From contig JAWPGT010000006.1 of NCBI GenBank assembly GCA_034638255.1, forward strand, positions 930,001 through 994,000: a stretch of DNA of 64,000 bases, written 5' to 3'. Source of the stretch: Coprinus comatus (lineage: Eukaryota > Basidiomycota > Agaricomycetes > Agaricales > Agaricaceae). The notes below the pieces were generated by a model. The model worked only from the letters and a program-made list of their open reading frames with translations. It did not search any database and was not told the origin of the DNA. Shown here piece by piece: positions 1-11,846 of the stretch. A program made the position numbers and the translations under genes. Position 1 is the stretch's first letter. Each line of letters begins with the position of its first letter.

Positions 1-1
1 T

Positions 2-2914
2 TCTTATAACATCCTTCTCGAATCTATCCAATCCTTCAGTGATGATAAACTGTTGCGGGACTTTGATGACATCGAGGTACAAGAAAGAGAAGAGGACCTT
101 TATAATAAAGAGCTAATACTTGGAGAAATGCTCAAACTCGCCGTAAACTTGGACTATAGCGACGAGACTGGTCGAAGGAAGATGTTCCAACTAGTTCGTA
201 AGTGCCTTCTTTTGCATATCACCTGGCGTGTATTCTAACAGACTGTTAGGCGACATGAGCACAAAAGAAGTTCTACCAGAATCCCTCGTTGGTTGTTGTC
301 TAGATGTGCTTCGTAAACTTTCTGTGGACGAAAAGGATCTCATTCGAGTCATTGTTGAGGTCGTTGGTGATTTACGAGATCCATTTCTTGACGAACCCGA
401 AGAGCCAGTTGTGAGTAGTAACAGTCACCCTCATCCTATGCTGCTCATTTGCTTGTAGAATGATGTGGAAGAAACACCTGCTGCTACTCCTAAACCGCGC
501 CCACCTCCTAGAGAAAAAACCGAGGCTGAGAAGAAACGCGCTCTTGAAATCGATTCTCGTTGCCTCACACTCTCAATTGCCATGTTAGAACGAGTGAATA
601 CTGTAAGCACTTCTATTCGATAGGAATCCAATCCAATTACTTACCTGGGAGACCTAGACTTTCGAAGAGAATTCAACGCTAGAGGGGCTGATGCGGGATT
701 TGATTATACCTTCCATACGCACTAAAGATGCGCACATCCGGGAACGCGCATTTGTCTGTCTCGGTCTATGCTGTTCAATTGCTCAGGTATACCATCTTAC
801 TTATGCCTCCATTTCGATGACCCGGTCTAAATATGCATGCTAGAAACGGGCATTGGACTCCATCGATTTCTTCAAGAGTCAGATTCTCAGCTGTCCTGAT
901 AAGATGAAGCCGAGCCTGTACAAGATCCTTTTCGACATGCTGATGGTCCACGAAGTTGCCTTTGCTAGGTCTCAACCAAAGAAGGCAAGTGTGCTCCTCG
1001 GTTGGATACTTCGAGTCTTTATTAAACCTTGTTCAGGTTCAAGAGATCACAGACTCCTTCTTGATGTCGAGGCTGCGAGAGGAGAGGGATCCCAAGGTTT
1101 TAGCAACCATTTGTCTTGGGATTTCCAAGTTGATTCTTGCTGGTATTGCTCGGGATATTAATGTAAGCCTTTCTTATCAGAAACATTGATACATGAGCTG
1201 ATGGTATATTGAGTATAGTCAGTGGCAAACTTGATGCTTGCGTTCTTGTCGCCCGCTACAGCTGGCAATCAGGAGCTGAGACAATGTCTGACTACTTTCT
1301 TCCCCGTTTATAGTTATTCCTCTGTTATAAATCAGAGCAATCTCATGGGCGTGAGTATAATATCGTATGTTTGGGTTGTATTATTGTGTGACTGATATGC
1401 CGGTATCATGTCTCTAGATCTTCCTGCGTGTCTTCTCAGAAATGAAGAAGGTTAAAGCCAACTTGGAGGAAGATGAAGAAATAACAACTGCACCTCAACT
1501 TGTTCAGATGTTTATTGACTTGACGGACCCAACAAGGTTGAGCAGCGCAATGTAAGTCTCAATATTCTGGATTCTAAGAGGAAAGCTCAACAGACTTTCT
1601 CTTTCTCGTTTCATCTTGTATTAGTACTGCCAATGGTCTTGCGAGGGAGAAGGAAGTTCAAGAAAATGAATCGCTTCATTTGAAACTCGCTATCGAGATT
1701 CTGAAGGAGTTTTTGAAACCAACCTTTGACTTTGACAGTGCGTTTTTCTTTTTCTGTCACTCAATGATATTGCTGACTGACATTTTTTTCAAAAATAAAA
1801 AGAGGATGACAGAAAGGTTCTGTGTCAAATGATCTCAAAATTACACATCCCGGACGTCGTGGATGATCAATTGATCAGGAAACTCAAACTATATATCGAT
1901 ACAGTCCAATCGGTAAGATCTCTCTTTCTCCTTCAGGTTTTAAAGTTTATTTATTGTTTACTAAACCACACTTGTTTAGCGTCGACCATTAAGTGACGCT
2001 GTCAGTAGGAACGCATTAGCCAAGTTTGATGCAAGCATTTCTAAGAGGTTTGAACAACAACTTGATTTCAAGGAAGAAGAGTTGAGGAAGCTTGAGGAGT
2101 TGCAAGATCTATTTGAATTCTTGGATGATATTAATCCTGATGATGATATTGAATTGATTGATCCTGAACCGAAGAGAAGAGGAAGAAAGAGGTATGTCCT
2201 GTATCTTGAATAATCGACTGACGAAACCATAATCATAACCACACTTAGGAGATCGATGAGTGTGACTAGCTCTGCTACGACAGACGACGAGGGTACCGGG
2301 AAAGCCAAAGCCAAAGCCACAAAGTGAGTGTATTATTATCAAAGTGAATGGTGGCTAACTGAAAATGAATTATCAAGACGGAGACGTGTTTCTGGTCAAG
2401 ATGATGATGACGAGGCTGACATTGGAGAAATAGATGAAGGAACGCCACAGCCTACTGTTAAAACTAGGGTGATGCCAAAACGCGCTGCGTATGTTCTTTT
2501 CTTAGATTCATGGCTAGTTTTTGTTTTGCTGACTTTTCTTCTTTCTGCCATATAGGACTGGAAGGATTCGTACTGAACCGATTGTCATTACAGATAGTGA
2601 AGATGAGGATTATGGAAGGAGTACACCAAGACCATCAGTGACAACAATAAGGTCCGTATTCTATTCTTCAATTCGATATCTCTTTATTTAACTCTTGTGT
2701 AGTAACAATTCACGTGTCAAAGAGAGAAGACGAAGAAGTTTTGGATCGTGATATTAGTCGGTTATTGGAACCGCCTAGTCCACCTTCATCATTAAGCTCT
2801 TTGGATAATGATAATGGTGACGTGGATGATGACAACGGTATAACTACTATCGAACCTGCTTCGGAAGATGAAGAAGAAGAGGCAGAAGTTAGTGGGTTAT
2901 TGGCAGAGGATTGA
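2..2914 (+). CDS. YCG1: Condensin complex subunit 3 (CAP-G/Ycg1), 3' part
   Basis: HEAT-repeat regulatory subunit of condensin, which compacts mitotic chromosomes. The 5' end lies outside the window. Exons read by hand: 2-201, 242-410, 459-602, 658-786, 844-984, 1037-1162, 1219-1350, 1418-1551, 1625-1737, 1803-1912, 1980-2191, 2249-2323, 2378-2488, 2556-2651, 2703-end. The segments LPESLVGCCLDVLRKLS, MLERVN-TFEENSTLEGL and GNQELRQCL-FFPVYSYSS are typical of the Cnd3 C-terminal domain. A charged, disordered tail with acidic and basic blocks follows. The intron after 984 has a GC donor (GCAAGT). In the last exon the spliced frame stops at 2751, but an acidic continuation (DEEVLDRDISRLLEPPSPP) runs in another frame to 2914; a 1-nt difference near 2719 would join them. 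Family assignment is firm; the exact C-terminus is not. Confidence 0.88.
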
Positions 2915-3903
2915 ACCATGACTGAAATTTGAACAACAATAAGTATCAAAACACTTTCCCTCATTTCCCTCATTTCTTGTTGTATCTATAATCTCTCTCT
3001 CTCTTGATGTGTCGTGTGTTCGGGTTCACGTTTGTGCAGACTATTAAATATCTATGATTTCGTAAACACCTATTTCTCTCTCTTTCCCCACTCCTAGCCT
3101 TTTCTTTTCGATGGATTTCTTTCTTTCTGTGTTGTAATGTTATTGATATTTTTTTCAGTATTCTATGTCGAACCTGAGATGACATTTAAACTGATGGATT
3201 CGTTAAAAACGATGGGAAGAGATATATTTAGAATTGATGCAACACATTGGCTACTACAGGTTGCCACACATAGTCTTGCTCGTCGAGTTCAGGTAGATAG
3301 GTTAATAGGTAGGATATATATATAACCGGGATGTGGACTGTTTACAGAATGACATTGTGTGAGTGTGGGAGAGGAAGAGACCACGTCGTGCTGCTGATAT
3401 CATGATAAGTGGTATATAGAGCACAACGTGGTCGAGCCTGGCGAAGCGACGAGAGAACGACGGCGGCTCACCAGTCGGTCTGAAGTCGCACCTGATGTCA
3501 ATCCGAGGGAGGTGGGAGGGTTATAAATGTTGAGGCAGAGCAACAATGCGTTGATAAGTGAGATGAAATGGAGGAGTTGGGATATCGTTGTGTTCGTTAT
3601 GCGTAGTTGGTTACACGCTGTGATTCTGATCACGTGATTCTCCTTTCAAGACATCGCATCAGATGCTCTACTCTTCCTGTAGTTTTTCAATGTTCAATCA
3701 GCCTGAGCTTGAACTAGCCCATATCTTCGTCCTCATTCAAGACTCTCATTCTACGAATCCTTGGCACACATCACACGTCGAATACTTCATCCTAACATGA
3801 CAAAGGTTCTACTCAGTTTGTGAAACAGGGAAGCTGTGCCCGAGTAGCACGCGACCCTTGAATGCTTTAATCCTCAACATTCAACTCGAACGACCATCCA
3901 TTC
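2915..3903. other. Intergenic, no gene seen
   Basis: 3' flank of the condensin gene and 5' flank of the next gene. Short open frames occur on both strands but show no splice-compatible extension, domain or composition bias that would support them. Confidence 0.5.
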
Positions 3904-5107
3904 ATGACCTCCAACTACCCTCCAAGATGTAGCCTCTTTCAAGAAACAGAAGCTCCATTTTGTGAGCAGCCAAGGTCTTTGGAACACATTTGGGCAATAT
4001 GTACGTCCATTGGCTGGGGTATATGTGGAGGACTACTGGTTCTAGGATTCAACTGTTTCATTCTCCTGGATCCAAATAAAGGAGAAGCATCAAGACTACG
4101 AAGGAAAATACGATGGTTCATAGTCATCTTGTTGGTGTTGAATGTGACTTATGCGAGTTTGAACCTCGTTGTGGAAGATATCCTGAAATCCCTGACTAAC
4201 AACAGTAGGATTGAGCTAGGGTTGGGGGTGGTTTACTATGACAAAGTCTCTAATTCATTCGCTTTCTTTATTGAGGCTCTGTGTGATGGATTATTGGTGA
4301 GTTGTTGTTTTATTGTGTGTAACTGCGGGTTTGATAGTGGAATTAATTTTTATTACTAGGTTTGGCGATGCTTTACAGTACAGAGAACACTTGCCATTAA
4401 ACGTTCTCTCCTTGAGAACTTTTTCTGGATATTCCCTCTGTCTCTTATTCCTTATGTTGGGTAAGTATTCCTTAAACTTCCGTCACTTGGATCATCATTA
4501 ATATATAGTTTCCTTTCTTCAAAAAATAAAATACAATAAAGCCACAGGATTAACTGCAAATGTGTTGGCTGGCATAGATGCGCAAACCGGCTTTACAGGA
4601 GACGTCATTATTGGAGCAAATCTATTCATTGCCGCATATTCATCCAACATTCTTCTAAACTTCACCTCAACAATCTACCTCATAACCAAACTACTTTTGC
4701 ATAGACATATGGTTAAACGACAGCTCCAACTTGAAGAAACAAATGGTAGGGTCCTAGGTGAACATTTACGGATGATGGAGATTTTGTTGGAATCTGCAGC
4801 TTTAAATATTCCAATTACGGTTGTGGCTGTTATTGGAGTTGCTCTGCGTAGAACCTTTGGTCCTGCTACCATGCCTATTTTTATTCCCGTACAGGTACGC
4901 GCAACAGATAATTATTGTCGCCGGAAAGAGCTAATATACTACTATTTCCTTGGACAGTCATTTGCATCGATCTTAGTCATTTATCAAGTTGCTGTTAGAA
5001 GTGGAGTTGGGAGAAGTGGGAATGAATACGGTGTTGCGAGAACTTCTGATTGGAATAATGTGGCAGTGATGTCTTTGCCAACCGAACTACACCCTCTATC
5101 ACCTTAA
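3904..5107 (+). CDS. Seven-TM fungal membrane protein, unknown function
   Basis: Exons 3904-4296, 4360-4460, 4548-4894 and 4958-5107. Hydrophobic segments at WAICTSIGWGICGGLLVL, WFIVILLVLNVTYASL, FAFFIEALCDGLL, FFWIFPLSLIPYV, GANLFIAAYSSNILL, IPITVVAVIGVAL and SFASILVIYQVAV give about seven helices. This resembles a large orphan family of multi-pass proteins common in Agaricomycetes; no function is known to me. The splice 4460/4548 leaves the reading frame off by one (GTTGGG before the donor; one G fewer would restore GLTANVLAG). After the stop at 5107 the same frame stays open to about 5380 with a plausible hydrophilic tail. Either the frame breaks reflect sequence errors or the gene is decaying. 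Start chosen at the first ATG ahead of the first helix. Confidence 0.6.
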
Positions 5108-5380
5108 ACGAAATGGAAAGTAAAAACATATGGGAAAGTTGCACAGACGCAATCACCTGAAGATGCGCAACAGGTATTAGAGCATGAACTATCCAAGGAG
5201 ATGGAGATTAGTACTTCAATACTTTTGAAAACTGAAGTTGACCTCAGCTCGGAAACTCCTAATCGGCAAAATGCTCATGAAGCTCGATACCGACACTTAG
5301 GCGCAGAGGGTCTGGAATGGAAGACTATTCGTCCCTGGGATCCGCAATATTTTCTCACAAGCGCTCAAATGCTTCGGTAA

Positions 5381-7737
5381 CTGTTGGAGTCTAGCACCAG
5401 GCAAGGCTTTCATACTTTCGTAATACTACAGACGGATAGTATCCACGAGAATACATCAATCTGTCTATAGTGTCGATTGCGGTCAATCAGCCCCGTCTTT
5501 CCGAATTCCGTCATTTGGAAAGTTCAGAAGGGGGGCGTTTCGGCCCTCGGGCAAGTTAGTGAAATTAGGTCTGCCTGCACCACAACCTCACCCCTGAATA
5601 CATGGATTTCAATACTCTCATGTCGAAAAATCTGTAGATCTTTCAAGGTTCTATTACCGACGAATTTCCCAGCCTCATTTCTCATTCACACACTGCTTTT
5701 ACGATGGTAGACCATCCTCATGTCCTTAACCCCTCGGATTCAATAGCACTCTACCAGTTGGTGAACCTTGCCCTAACCTCAAGAATCGAGGTGTATCTGA
5801 GTTAGCGTGGAAGGCAACGCTATTATTGGTTTTATGAGCAAAACACCGGGTAACATCACCGCTGTGTGCTCCTGCATTCATGCCAGTAGAATCCCCCTTA
5901 CCACCCGGTGGACTATGACGATGAAGGCCCTGTCTGGTGGTTGACCCGGCCCCGGCCCCAGTTTTAAGTTGAAATAGGGAGCGCACCATCCCAGAAGTCG
6001 AGCTACTACTAATTGGATGATCACTGAAATGGGGTACCGATCGCCGGTAGAATACCTCATCAAGTAGATTCCCGAGGATATAGGTATATTGACTCTTCTC
6101 TTGCTTACTTTTTTGTTCATCATATCAAGTCTTTGAGTCTTCAAACTACTATGAGTTGCGGAAGGCTTCCAGGAAGTTCTTACTTGATATTTTCTTTGAT
6201 TTTGGTGGTCATAACAAGGGATTTACGGTTTTGACAATCAACAATTCTCACAATATTCTAAGAATAGGGGGATCAATGGACATTGAAAGGACAGTGCTGA
6301 TCAGAGTAATTTAAGGACACCTTATCAGCATTTGCACGGAGACTTTCTCGTTGACTCATCATTGCTACCATGGGGCAGAATGGTAGTATCTGGCTAACAG
6401 GCAATAGCGATGGTTGTCGAGGTGGAGCTCTTACGTATTCACAAGGCCTGAGGGCTCAAGAACTTCAAAAAAAAACCAAATCCCGCGGTGGTTCTGTTGA
6501 AGATTGAGAATGCATAACACTGAACAAGTGAGATTGTGCAAGCTCGAGTATTTTTTATGCTCGTTTCAGTGCATTGCCTTTTTATCAGGCTTCGATCGCA
6601 TCTGAATCACATACTGCCAACCAGTAGTGTAGTACTAAGGAAGTCCATATCTCTATGCTGCTTATTATGGACTCACTGTCATATGAGCCCATTCGTACGG
6701 GTGAAACATCGCACCCGGGTCGCACCTGCAGTCCATTGATCAGGTTTCTCTAATCTTGATTGCTGTTTAACCGAAATGAAAGATGAACAATATCATCATG
6801 TCTCTCTACTAACAACTAGAACCAATGGCATCTCCCATCATCTTAAAGTGGCCTAGTTCCTCCACAAGATGTTAAATTCGGGTGCTTAGAATATCTGGAT
6901 CTCACATGACGCCTGCACGTTATCGGTCCGAGAAGCCTCAGACTATTAATAACCCATTTACACTTCTTTCAACACGAGGATTGATCACATGCCAAGGCCC
7001 AGTAGATAGCTAGGAAAAAGCCTCTCGAGTTCCTGTGCAGTGATAATAGCACAAACTTGTTACAGAAGCTGTTGACAGTGATGAGTCAAAGGAATAATAT
7101 TGTCCAAACATGATTCACTTGCCAACACCTCACTCAAGTTGTATACCGTTCCATGTTCCAGCCGAGCATATTTACTCTCCCGCGACCTGCCAATTAGGGT
7201 ATGATATTGTTAGGCTAATGGTGTCTATCCCAGTTGGCTTTAACAAGGCAAAAGAACTTCCTTAAAGACAAAGTTACACAAAACTGGTTAAAGAATCAAC
7301 CCCTTTCCTGATGTCACATCATACATGTGGCTTCCCGATATTGAAAAAACATGCCATGACTCACTTGGCACGGATTGTAGATGGTTATAGTGCATGTTTT
7401 ATTATAAGGGTTAATTTGGATATTTTTGAGTCCACTGGTATATTGGCTGATACCCCCTGGCCAGCGCTTACACAATGTATAAAGATATATGATCAAGCAT
7501 GGAAAATAGTCCAACTCACAACCCTTCCCAATGGCCTTTACTTATACGCCGTCTCAGGTTACTTGCTTTTTTATACTCATATGCCATGTCCATATGCTCA
7601 AAGTGGTGCTTATAGGTCTATCTATCCGCTCAGGAGTGTCAAAGCTCCATGACGCCACCGTCAGTCGGAATGGATTTGACATATGTAGTTGAGGTATGTT
7701 ACTTGAAATAATTTGGGAATGGAAATTACAACTCAGT
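5381..7737. other. Intergenic, no supported gene
   Basis: About 2.3 kb without a convincing gene. Short frames (for example on the minus strand near 5.7-6.1 kb and on the plus strand near 7.3-7.65 kb) have no recognisable motif and no plausible splice partners. Confidence 0.45.
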
Positions 7738-7794
7738 ATTATATAGCCCTGTCCCTCGACCCCACCTCACCAGTCAATCCCACTACCGGGATCG

Positions 7795-8283
7795 ATGCCA
7801 CAACTCCCTACTGGCCATCGCAGTGCCGAAACCTATAAACTCTACCCTATTCGATTCATGAACTCGGAACCGTTGACTTTCTCCCAGAGCATTAGGCTCT
7901 TCAATTTAGAATTGACTTCACCCATTCATATTCACACTCAGGCTCTGCACCTTGGCGTGTTGCACCCATTGACCATTCCCATAAACCAAATCACCGCTCT
8001 CGATGTTGTGTTATATCTTCGAAGTTTTGCGCAAGAACCAATTAGTACGCACGCTTACTCTCAGCTCCCTCGGTTCATGCGTGACAGAGTAGAACAATCC
8101 TACCAAATTCGAGTCGGTAACGTTGACGTAAATACGGACATACGGAATACTTTCACCAATAGTAATATTGGAAGAGCTGGGTTACTTGGACGTGACCTTC
8201 TCTTAGCGAACATGTCAGAACTCGAAGTATGGGGCATTGAGGTATCTAGTTGTGGGATGTCCAGCGTCATTCATATCGCTTGA
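7795..8283 (+). CDS. Hypothetical protein, weak
   Basis: Single open frame of 162 codons beginning MPQLPTGHRSAETYKL. I do not recognise it. A TATATAG sequence about 55 nt upstream (near 7738) and a fairly even amino-acid composition are the only support. No signal peptide or membrane segment is evident. It could equally be a chance ORF, or the remnant of a larger gene whose other exons I could not place. Confidence 0.25.
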   Translation: MPQLPTGHRSAETYKLYPIRFMNSEPLTFSQSIRLFNLELTSPIHIHTQALHLGVLHPLTIPINQITALDVVLYLRSFAQEPISTHAYSQLPRFMRDRVEQSYQIRVGNVDVNTDIRNTFTNSNIGRAGLLGRDLLLANMSELEVWGIEVSSCGMSSVIHIA

Positions 8284-10870
8284 AATCCTGGAGTTATCCT
8301 AAATGAAATTTTCTGATCTGTCAAAGCGTTTGGTGGTACATTCTGTAGTTACATGCTCCCGGCGGTTTGCTAGAAATTAGAATAGAATCTTTGATGACAT
8401 GAGATTAATAAATACAACACACCCCTTGATTGGCTGATATAATCGACGATCTAGTACTAACATAGGGTAATTGAATTTGAAGCAATGGAAACATGGCTGA
8501 TTCCAAGCGCTATCACTATAACAAAATTGCTCGTTGAAAGACTTATAAAAACTGTTCGTCATCCACGTCTAGCCATAGTAATGGCTGGATTTATTCCTAG
8601 CGCAACGGAGGCTAGCGGCAAGCCGATACATAATGTTCCTGGTGAATGCTCCAGCAACCATGGTGTGGGTATCCTGGGACTGCATCAGCAATAAATCACA
8701 TCAATGCCGCCAGTGTCAACCGTTAATGACGCACTTGTCAATGATCGGATCGGAAGTCCTTATTAAGTACTAAACAAACGTCTAAAAGGAGGAAAAATAA
8801 TCAGAAAAGCACTTCGGAAGTACTACTTAACCCAGCAGCTGCACCACATAACATTAAATTCCTGAGTCCCAACACTAGGTAAAAAAAATTCAATCAATTG
8901 ACAATGATAATGGAGTTGGATTGTTAAAGCTTAGAACAATGCAATCGAGGTAGGGTATAGACTTCTGAATTTACATTGTACATACTACTCTGAATTCGGG
9001 TAAGTAGGTTGCTATATTTGCTTTGGTTCCGAATCTGAATCTGAAATAACACCGGGTTCGTATATCAAGGATTCAACGTCCAAACTCTTGGCGGCTTAGG
9101 TAGTACTGTACTACTGAGTGTGGAATACTATTTACTACTACAAACGACTAGAAATTTAACTTCATTCAATGTGTATAACCAAGTTCGTCACACCAATGGT
9201 AGATGTCCCCATATCAAGGCTAGCTCACAAGGAGTGCACATAAGATAACCTTCACCATGAAACATAACGACAAGAGACACCGGTGAGCGATGTATTTCAT
9301 GAATGTGTCAACCTAGTGTCAAACGCCAAAATAACATTTTGATAGTTGATAGATGGGGTTATCTAATAGCTAGTTAATACTTTGTGTACATTGAACTTCT
9401 GACACCCGCCCCGAACTTTTTTTTAAGTGCGGAGTTGCTGGAGCAATTTTTTTTTTTTTTTTTCATTTTAACGTCCCAGACGCGTGTTCCTCATGACAGA
9501 CGACACTAGAACAATAATCAATCATATAGATACAGGCTAGTCCAATACCAATACGCCTCTTGGACCGAACATCTATACAGTCGTATGTATATAAGCAAAT
9601 GTTCAATGTATTGTTATACAAACTAACCAACCTCTCTCCGAGTCCTTCCTCCTCTGAATGATCATTGATCACATGAAAAAAAAAAAAACTCCCCATTAAC
9701 TAACCATAGGTTACTTACCAGCGGTTACAAGTTATGATACTGATAGTAACCATAACCTCTCTCAAAAACATATACATTGTAAACATGTTACACCATTGAC
9801 ATCACTAACAATGTCTTACTGATCGCATGTCCATATATAAGATGGAGGTCTCCATCTTATACCCTAACGAATCTCTTACCTGTTCCCCAATGTTCTCTCC
9901 TTCATAGTAGTACTACTGCTTAATAGACCGGATCTCGTGGCTGTTTACTCTCCGTTCCCTCGTAAGCACGTTCTTTATTAATGTTCTCATTTAGTGTTGC
10001 CCTCCGGGCTTCCATACATGTGGTTTCAGTGACACAACCGACCAATCAACCTAATTGGTTGACTATCAATCAATTTATCATACTGTCTTGTTAGTTTGTT
10101 ACATGTTGAACAGGTTGATTAATGATTATCTTCACATATTCTTGCTCAATTGTTATGAAACTACCACTATTAAAAAGCAATTCTCTTTTTGACATGCATT
10201 GGAGGAGTCAACCAACTTTCTTTTTGATTTTTGATTACTTAATAAAGGAAACAATGGAACCACCTAATCCAAATCCTGATTTCCCTAAGTATAATATCTG
10301 TATACAAATATCCTAAACATATCCTTCCCCTTCGGACCCTACTTTCAGACCTTTCCCTTATCTCTCACTACCCCTGAAAACCGGGATTAACCGATTTCTT
10401 TCCCCCTTCCTGGCTCCCTCCTGGCCCCCTCCCCCCCGATGTCCCCTGTTTCCAAATATAGCTCCTACCAGTTGCAAATTCCAAAGCAACCCAAAAAAAA
10501 AACTCGATCATTGTTAACGTTATCATGACGTTCCGAAGCTTCTGTTCAAGCGCTCAGCGCCCAAATGTCAAACGGTTGCTGAGAGGGAGAGGAAGTCTAT
10601 ATTTGCGGCATAAAACTACATAATTCAATGTATAATCCAGAGGGTCTAATTTATACAACCAAAAAAAGGGCATGGAGAAAGGGCACTGATGGGGGCATGT
10701 ACACATAAACTACGAATTAATCAAGAATTCTTCGTAATGTAAAAAAGAAAATGCTGGTGAATGCGAATGCGAGTATGGATGAAAGATCCCAAGGAAAGTA
10801 ATAAGGATACGATGAAGTCGAAAGTTGAAACAATGGTAGAAATTGAAGCGAGAAGTAGAAATTCCGTTGT
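8284..10870. other. Intergenic, gene-poor
   Basis: Contains A/T homopolymers (for example T-runs near 9450 and A-runs near 9677), C-rich tracts near 10400-10440 and the 3' side of the Clp1-like gene. No coding signal could be supported on either strand. Confidence 0.5.
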
Positions 10871-11764
10871 TCAAGCCGATGTTGACAGTCCCGTTGATGT
10901 CGATGATGATCTAGAACACGCCAAAACCGCCATAGTATATTGAATCTTCCTCCCAACTCTATCCATCATCTCATATAACCCAGAATCAACAACTCCCAAT
11001 GCAGTAGCATTCGCCCAGAGACCTCGAGTAGCAGCAAGTTGTGTCATTAGAATTGAAGTCTCAAGAGGTAAATGAGAGGAAGAAGGAAGTAAAGTGTTTT
11101 CAAGCATTGAAATATCCTTGGTGTAAAGATAAGTTTGGAGGTAAGGATACATCGTTGGAGATGGTAATGCGAGTGGAACAACTGGAATTGTCGACGTTGT
11201 TGTTGACGCTGAGGTAGTTGATTCGGATTCGGGTAAACGTGGAAGTCGAGAACAATGTGAAGAGAGTACGATCTCATGAGCAGGGTATAGTGTAATTTTA
11301 GGTTTAACGTTTGGTGTGGGATTGGGCTTTGGAGAATAAACTGCAAGCATGTGTGTTGGACAGATAGAATTAACGTTGTCTGCCATCATGATTTCCATTT
11401 GTTTTGGAAGAACATTAGAGCCTTGAGGTGGGTTCGTATAACGAACATTATGAAGTCCGGAATACAAGCTACAAAACAGTCGAGATTAGATATTTACAAA
11501 CACTGATTATTAAGGTACGTACCTATCCTTGAAGAGAGTTAGTTTGTCTCTGATGTACTCATCTGTAGCGTTTGAGAGAGGAGGCATGGGAATGTCCTCC
11601 CGCGAATTTGTTTTTGTGATGTTAGACAAAGGAATCCTTCGACGTTCAATCTTTTGCTTGGCTGCCAGTCGCGTCATAAGCGGGGCGAGACATCCCTTGT
11701 GGGTAAGCCGGTGGGAACGGGAACGCCGAGCAATTGCCGAAGTGCATGTGGTAGTAGACTTCAT
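10871..11764 (-). CDS. clp1: Clp1-like protein (clampless-1 family)
   Basis: Two exons, 11764-11523 and 11468-10871, give 279 aa with no frame break. Clp1 is a basidiomycete-specific protein required for A mating-type-regulated development (clamp formation in Coprinopsis); it has no known enzymatic domain. Matching features are the N-terminal ERRRIPLSNITKTN segment, LYSGLHNVRYTNPP, CPTHMLAVYSP, ITLYPAHEIVLSSHC, LALPSPTMYPYLQTYLYTK and GLWANATALGVVDSGLYEMM, in the order I know from Clp1 proteins. The start at 11764 is preferred because a TATA box lies 75 nt upstream; an in-frame ATG at 11872 would lie on the far side of it. The family call rests on recalled family patterns, so a search is needed to confirm it. 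It stands alone in a gene-poor stretch. Confidence 0.72.
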
Positions 11765-11836
11765 CTTGAAGGGGAGTGGACGGTTGATGGGGGAGCTGAC
11801 GCTTGGGGGGAACTTTGAAACAGCGGATGAGAGGGA

Positions 11837-11846
11837 CTTTATATAG
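11837..11846 (-). promoter_or_regulatory. TATA box of the Clp1-like gene
   Basis: CTATATAAAG on the minus strand, 75 nt before the ATG at 11764. It decides between the two possible in-frame starts. Confidence 0.6.

Noticed and set aside
5726..6144. Minus-strand frames with Gly/Pro-rich composition
   Set aside because: No splice partners, no motif, and they overlap each other; likely chance.
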